Source: Burkholderiales bacterium (GTDB taxonomy: Bacteria; Pseudomonadota; Gammaproteobacteria; Burkholderiales; Burkholderiaceae_C). From it: 55,693 bases of DNA. Numbering within the stretch: the first letter of the stretch is position 1; each line of letters opens with the position of its first letter. A program made the translations under genes and the position numbers. Below, in pieces: positions 54,622 to 55,693 of the stretch. The stretch is from positions 1 through 55,693 of the forward strand of contig CANGHK010000034.1 in NCBI GenBank assembly GCA_947453625.1, read 5' to 3'. The notes under the pieces are model-generated. The model was not told where the DNA came from and did no database searches. It saw only the letters and a list, made by a program, of their open reading frames with translations.

Positions 54622-55693
54622 TCATGCGGCCTGGTGGGCCTCGAATGAAAATTCGACGACCGCGCCGTCGACCCGCATCTCGATCGCCGAGCCGATCTTC
54701 AACGCCAGGTTTTGCGACAACCACAGGCCCAGGCCGACGCCGGCCTGCTTCTTGGCGCCTTCCGAACGGTAGTAGCGCGTGAACAGCGCCGCCGGGTCCG
54801 GAAATCCCGATTCGCCGACCTGGTTGCGCACCTTGAAACCGATGCCGGGACTCGACGGATCGCGGTGGCGGGTCACCTGCAGTTCGATTCGCGAATCCGG
54901 CTGCGCGTACTTGACGGCGTTCGTCAGCAGGTTGGTCAGGATGATGCGGAGAAATTGATAGTCCGAAACAATGAAGTCACCCGCATCGTCCTGCCTGACG
55001 CTTATTTCGGCATCCACTGAACCCAGGACGTCGTTGAGCAGGTTGCTGACGCTCAGCCGCGCCGCCTGCGGCGTCAGGTTCTGATCGATGTCGTCCTCGA
55101 TTTCAACACAGCGCTCCAGCACGTAATTCATGTCATCGACCGATTTCTGAATATTGTGCAGACGCCGACTGGCGCCGGGGTCGCTGGCATGGTTGGGCGC
55201 CAGTGACGCCGCGGCCAGTTGAATGATGGCCAGCGGTGTCTTCAACTCATGCGTCAGCATCGCCATGAAGTGCGACTGAATCCTGCGCCGCTGGGTTTCC
55301 ACGTCGACCCGCACCAGCGCGGCGTTCTTGACCTGGGTGGCGACGGCCAATTCGACGTTGCGCTCCTGCTCGGACGCCATGAACAACCAAGCCACGAAGA
55401 TCGGTATCAGCAGCGCCCGGAGGGCGAAAAAGTCGATCGGCGGCAGGCTGCCAAAAGATATCAACAATCCGCCGCCGTCGTGCATTTGAGCCACGATGAC
55501 GAAACAGATGATGGCGAACGCCAGCATCAGGACTGCACTGGTGGCATTTCTATAGCGCCGCACGAAGTAGATCGCCAAGATAATTTGGCCAACAAAAGTG
55601 TAAGCCGAACCGAAAAGTATGCCATAGGAAACCAAGCCGACGACGCCCGAAACAAGAAAGACGCCGAGCAGCAGGACGAATAGTGCCGCAAAA
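54622..55693 (-). CDS. Membrane sensor histidine kinase (partial, N-terminus off the right edge)
   Basis: The frame is open to the window edge, giving at least 357 residues. The first visible residues (LFVLLLGVFLVSGVVGLVSYG) already form a membrane segment, followed by three more (GQIILAIYFV, LMLAFAIICFVIVAQ, LRALLIPIFVAWLFMA), so the true start lies to the right; a TTG at 55635 inside a hydrophobic stretch is not credible. A coiled linker leads to HisKA (MLTHELKTPLAII), then HATPase with NLLTNAVKYA, a degenerate G1 region (KVRNQVGESG) and GVGLGLWL. It may be a 7TMR-DISM-type kinase from its membrane pattern. Lower GC than the left part of the window. Confidence 0.85.
   Translation of the reverse strand, partial: FAALFVLLLGVFLVSGVVGLVSYGILFGSAYTFVGQIILAIYFVRRYRNATSAVLMLAFAIICFVIVAQMHDGGGLLISFGSLPPIDFFALRALLIPIFVAWLFMASEQERNVELAVATQVKNAALVRVDVETQRRRIQSHFMAMLTHELKTPLAIIQLAAASLAPNHASDPGASRRLHNIQKSVDDMNYVLERCVEIEDDIDQNLTPQAARLSVSNLLNDVLGSVDAEISVRQDDAGDFIVSDYQFLRIILTNLLTNAVKYAQPDSRIELQVTRHRDPSSPGIGFKVRNQVGESGFPDPAALFTRYYRSEGAKKQAGVGLGLWLSQNLALKIGSAIEMRVDGAVVEFSFEAHQAA

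Overview
The window is GC-rich and gene-dense. I read it as a chromosomal segment of a betaproteobacterium of the order Burkholderiales (Rubrivivax, Leptothrix or Roseateles type). This rests on the high GC, orphan Bug-type periplasmic receptors, the catabolic gene content and an intercistronic repeat family that I associate with that group; no rRNA or other marker gene is present to confirm it. I see no tRNA, rRNA, CRISPR array, prophage or insertion sequence.

Left part (1-14868): a short-chain amide or urea nitrogen-scavenging locus. A minus-strand operon runs urtA-urtB-urtC-urtD-urtE (ABC importer), fmdA (formamidase), fmdB (zinc ribbon), a leucine-rich-repeat protein kinase, amiE (aliphatic amidase) and a NorQ/CbbQ-type AAA ATPase cut by the left edge. 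Divergent from urtA are a sensor kinase whose N-terminus is a whole NCS1-like permease, and its LuxR-type response regulator. The likely logic is sensing of an amide-like solute, uptake, and hydrolysis to ammonia plus a carboxylate.

Middle part (14956-22802): a 1294-residue hybrid kinase whose stop codon overlaps the start of the tRNA uridine hydroxylase gene trhO, followed by a RluA-type pseudouridine synthase gene; then a divergent DHA2-type MFS exporter.

22851-37935: one long minus-strand operon of at least 15 genes. It holds a branched-chain-type ABC importer (livJ-H-M-G-F), a cyclase-family hydrolase, an IclR regulator, a thiolase-like protein lacking the usual nucleophilic cysteine, its DUF35 partner, an ADP-forming acyl-CoA ligase, a two-gene AtuA-type enzyme, a PRISE-like SDR and two Bug receptors. 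It looks like a complete import and CoA-dependent degradation route for a substrate I cannot name. A 35-codon ORF made of a 9-bp repeat sits between livH and livM and overlaps both.

38127-50569: a malonate decarboxylase operon (mdcA-C-D-E-G-B-H) preceded by a TRAP transporter (dctP-Q-M) and a secreted lipoprotein alpha/beta hydrolase, with a divergent GntR/FCD regulator.

Right part (50589-55693): a gamma-glutamyltransferase, a GNAT/DUF1778 toxin-antitoxin pair, and an OmpR-type response regulator with a membrane histidine kinase cut by the right edge. Base composition drops in 52341-53730 and 54484-55693, suggesting more recently acquired or less adapted DNA.
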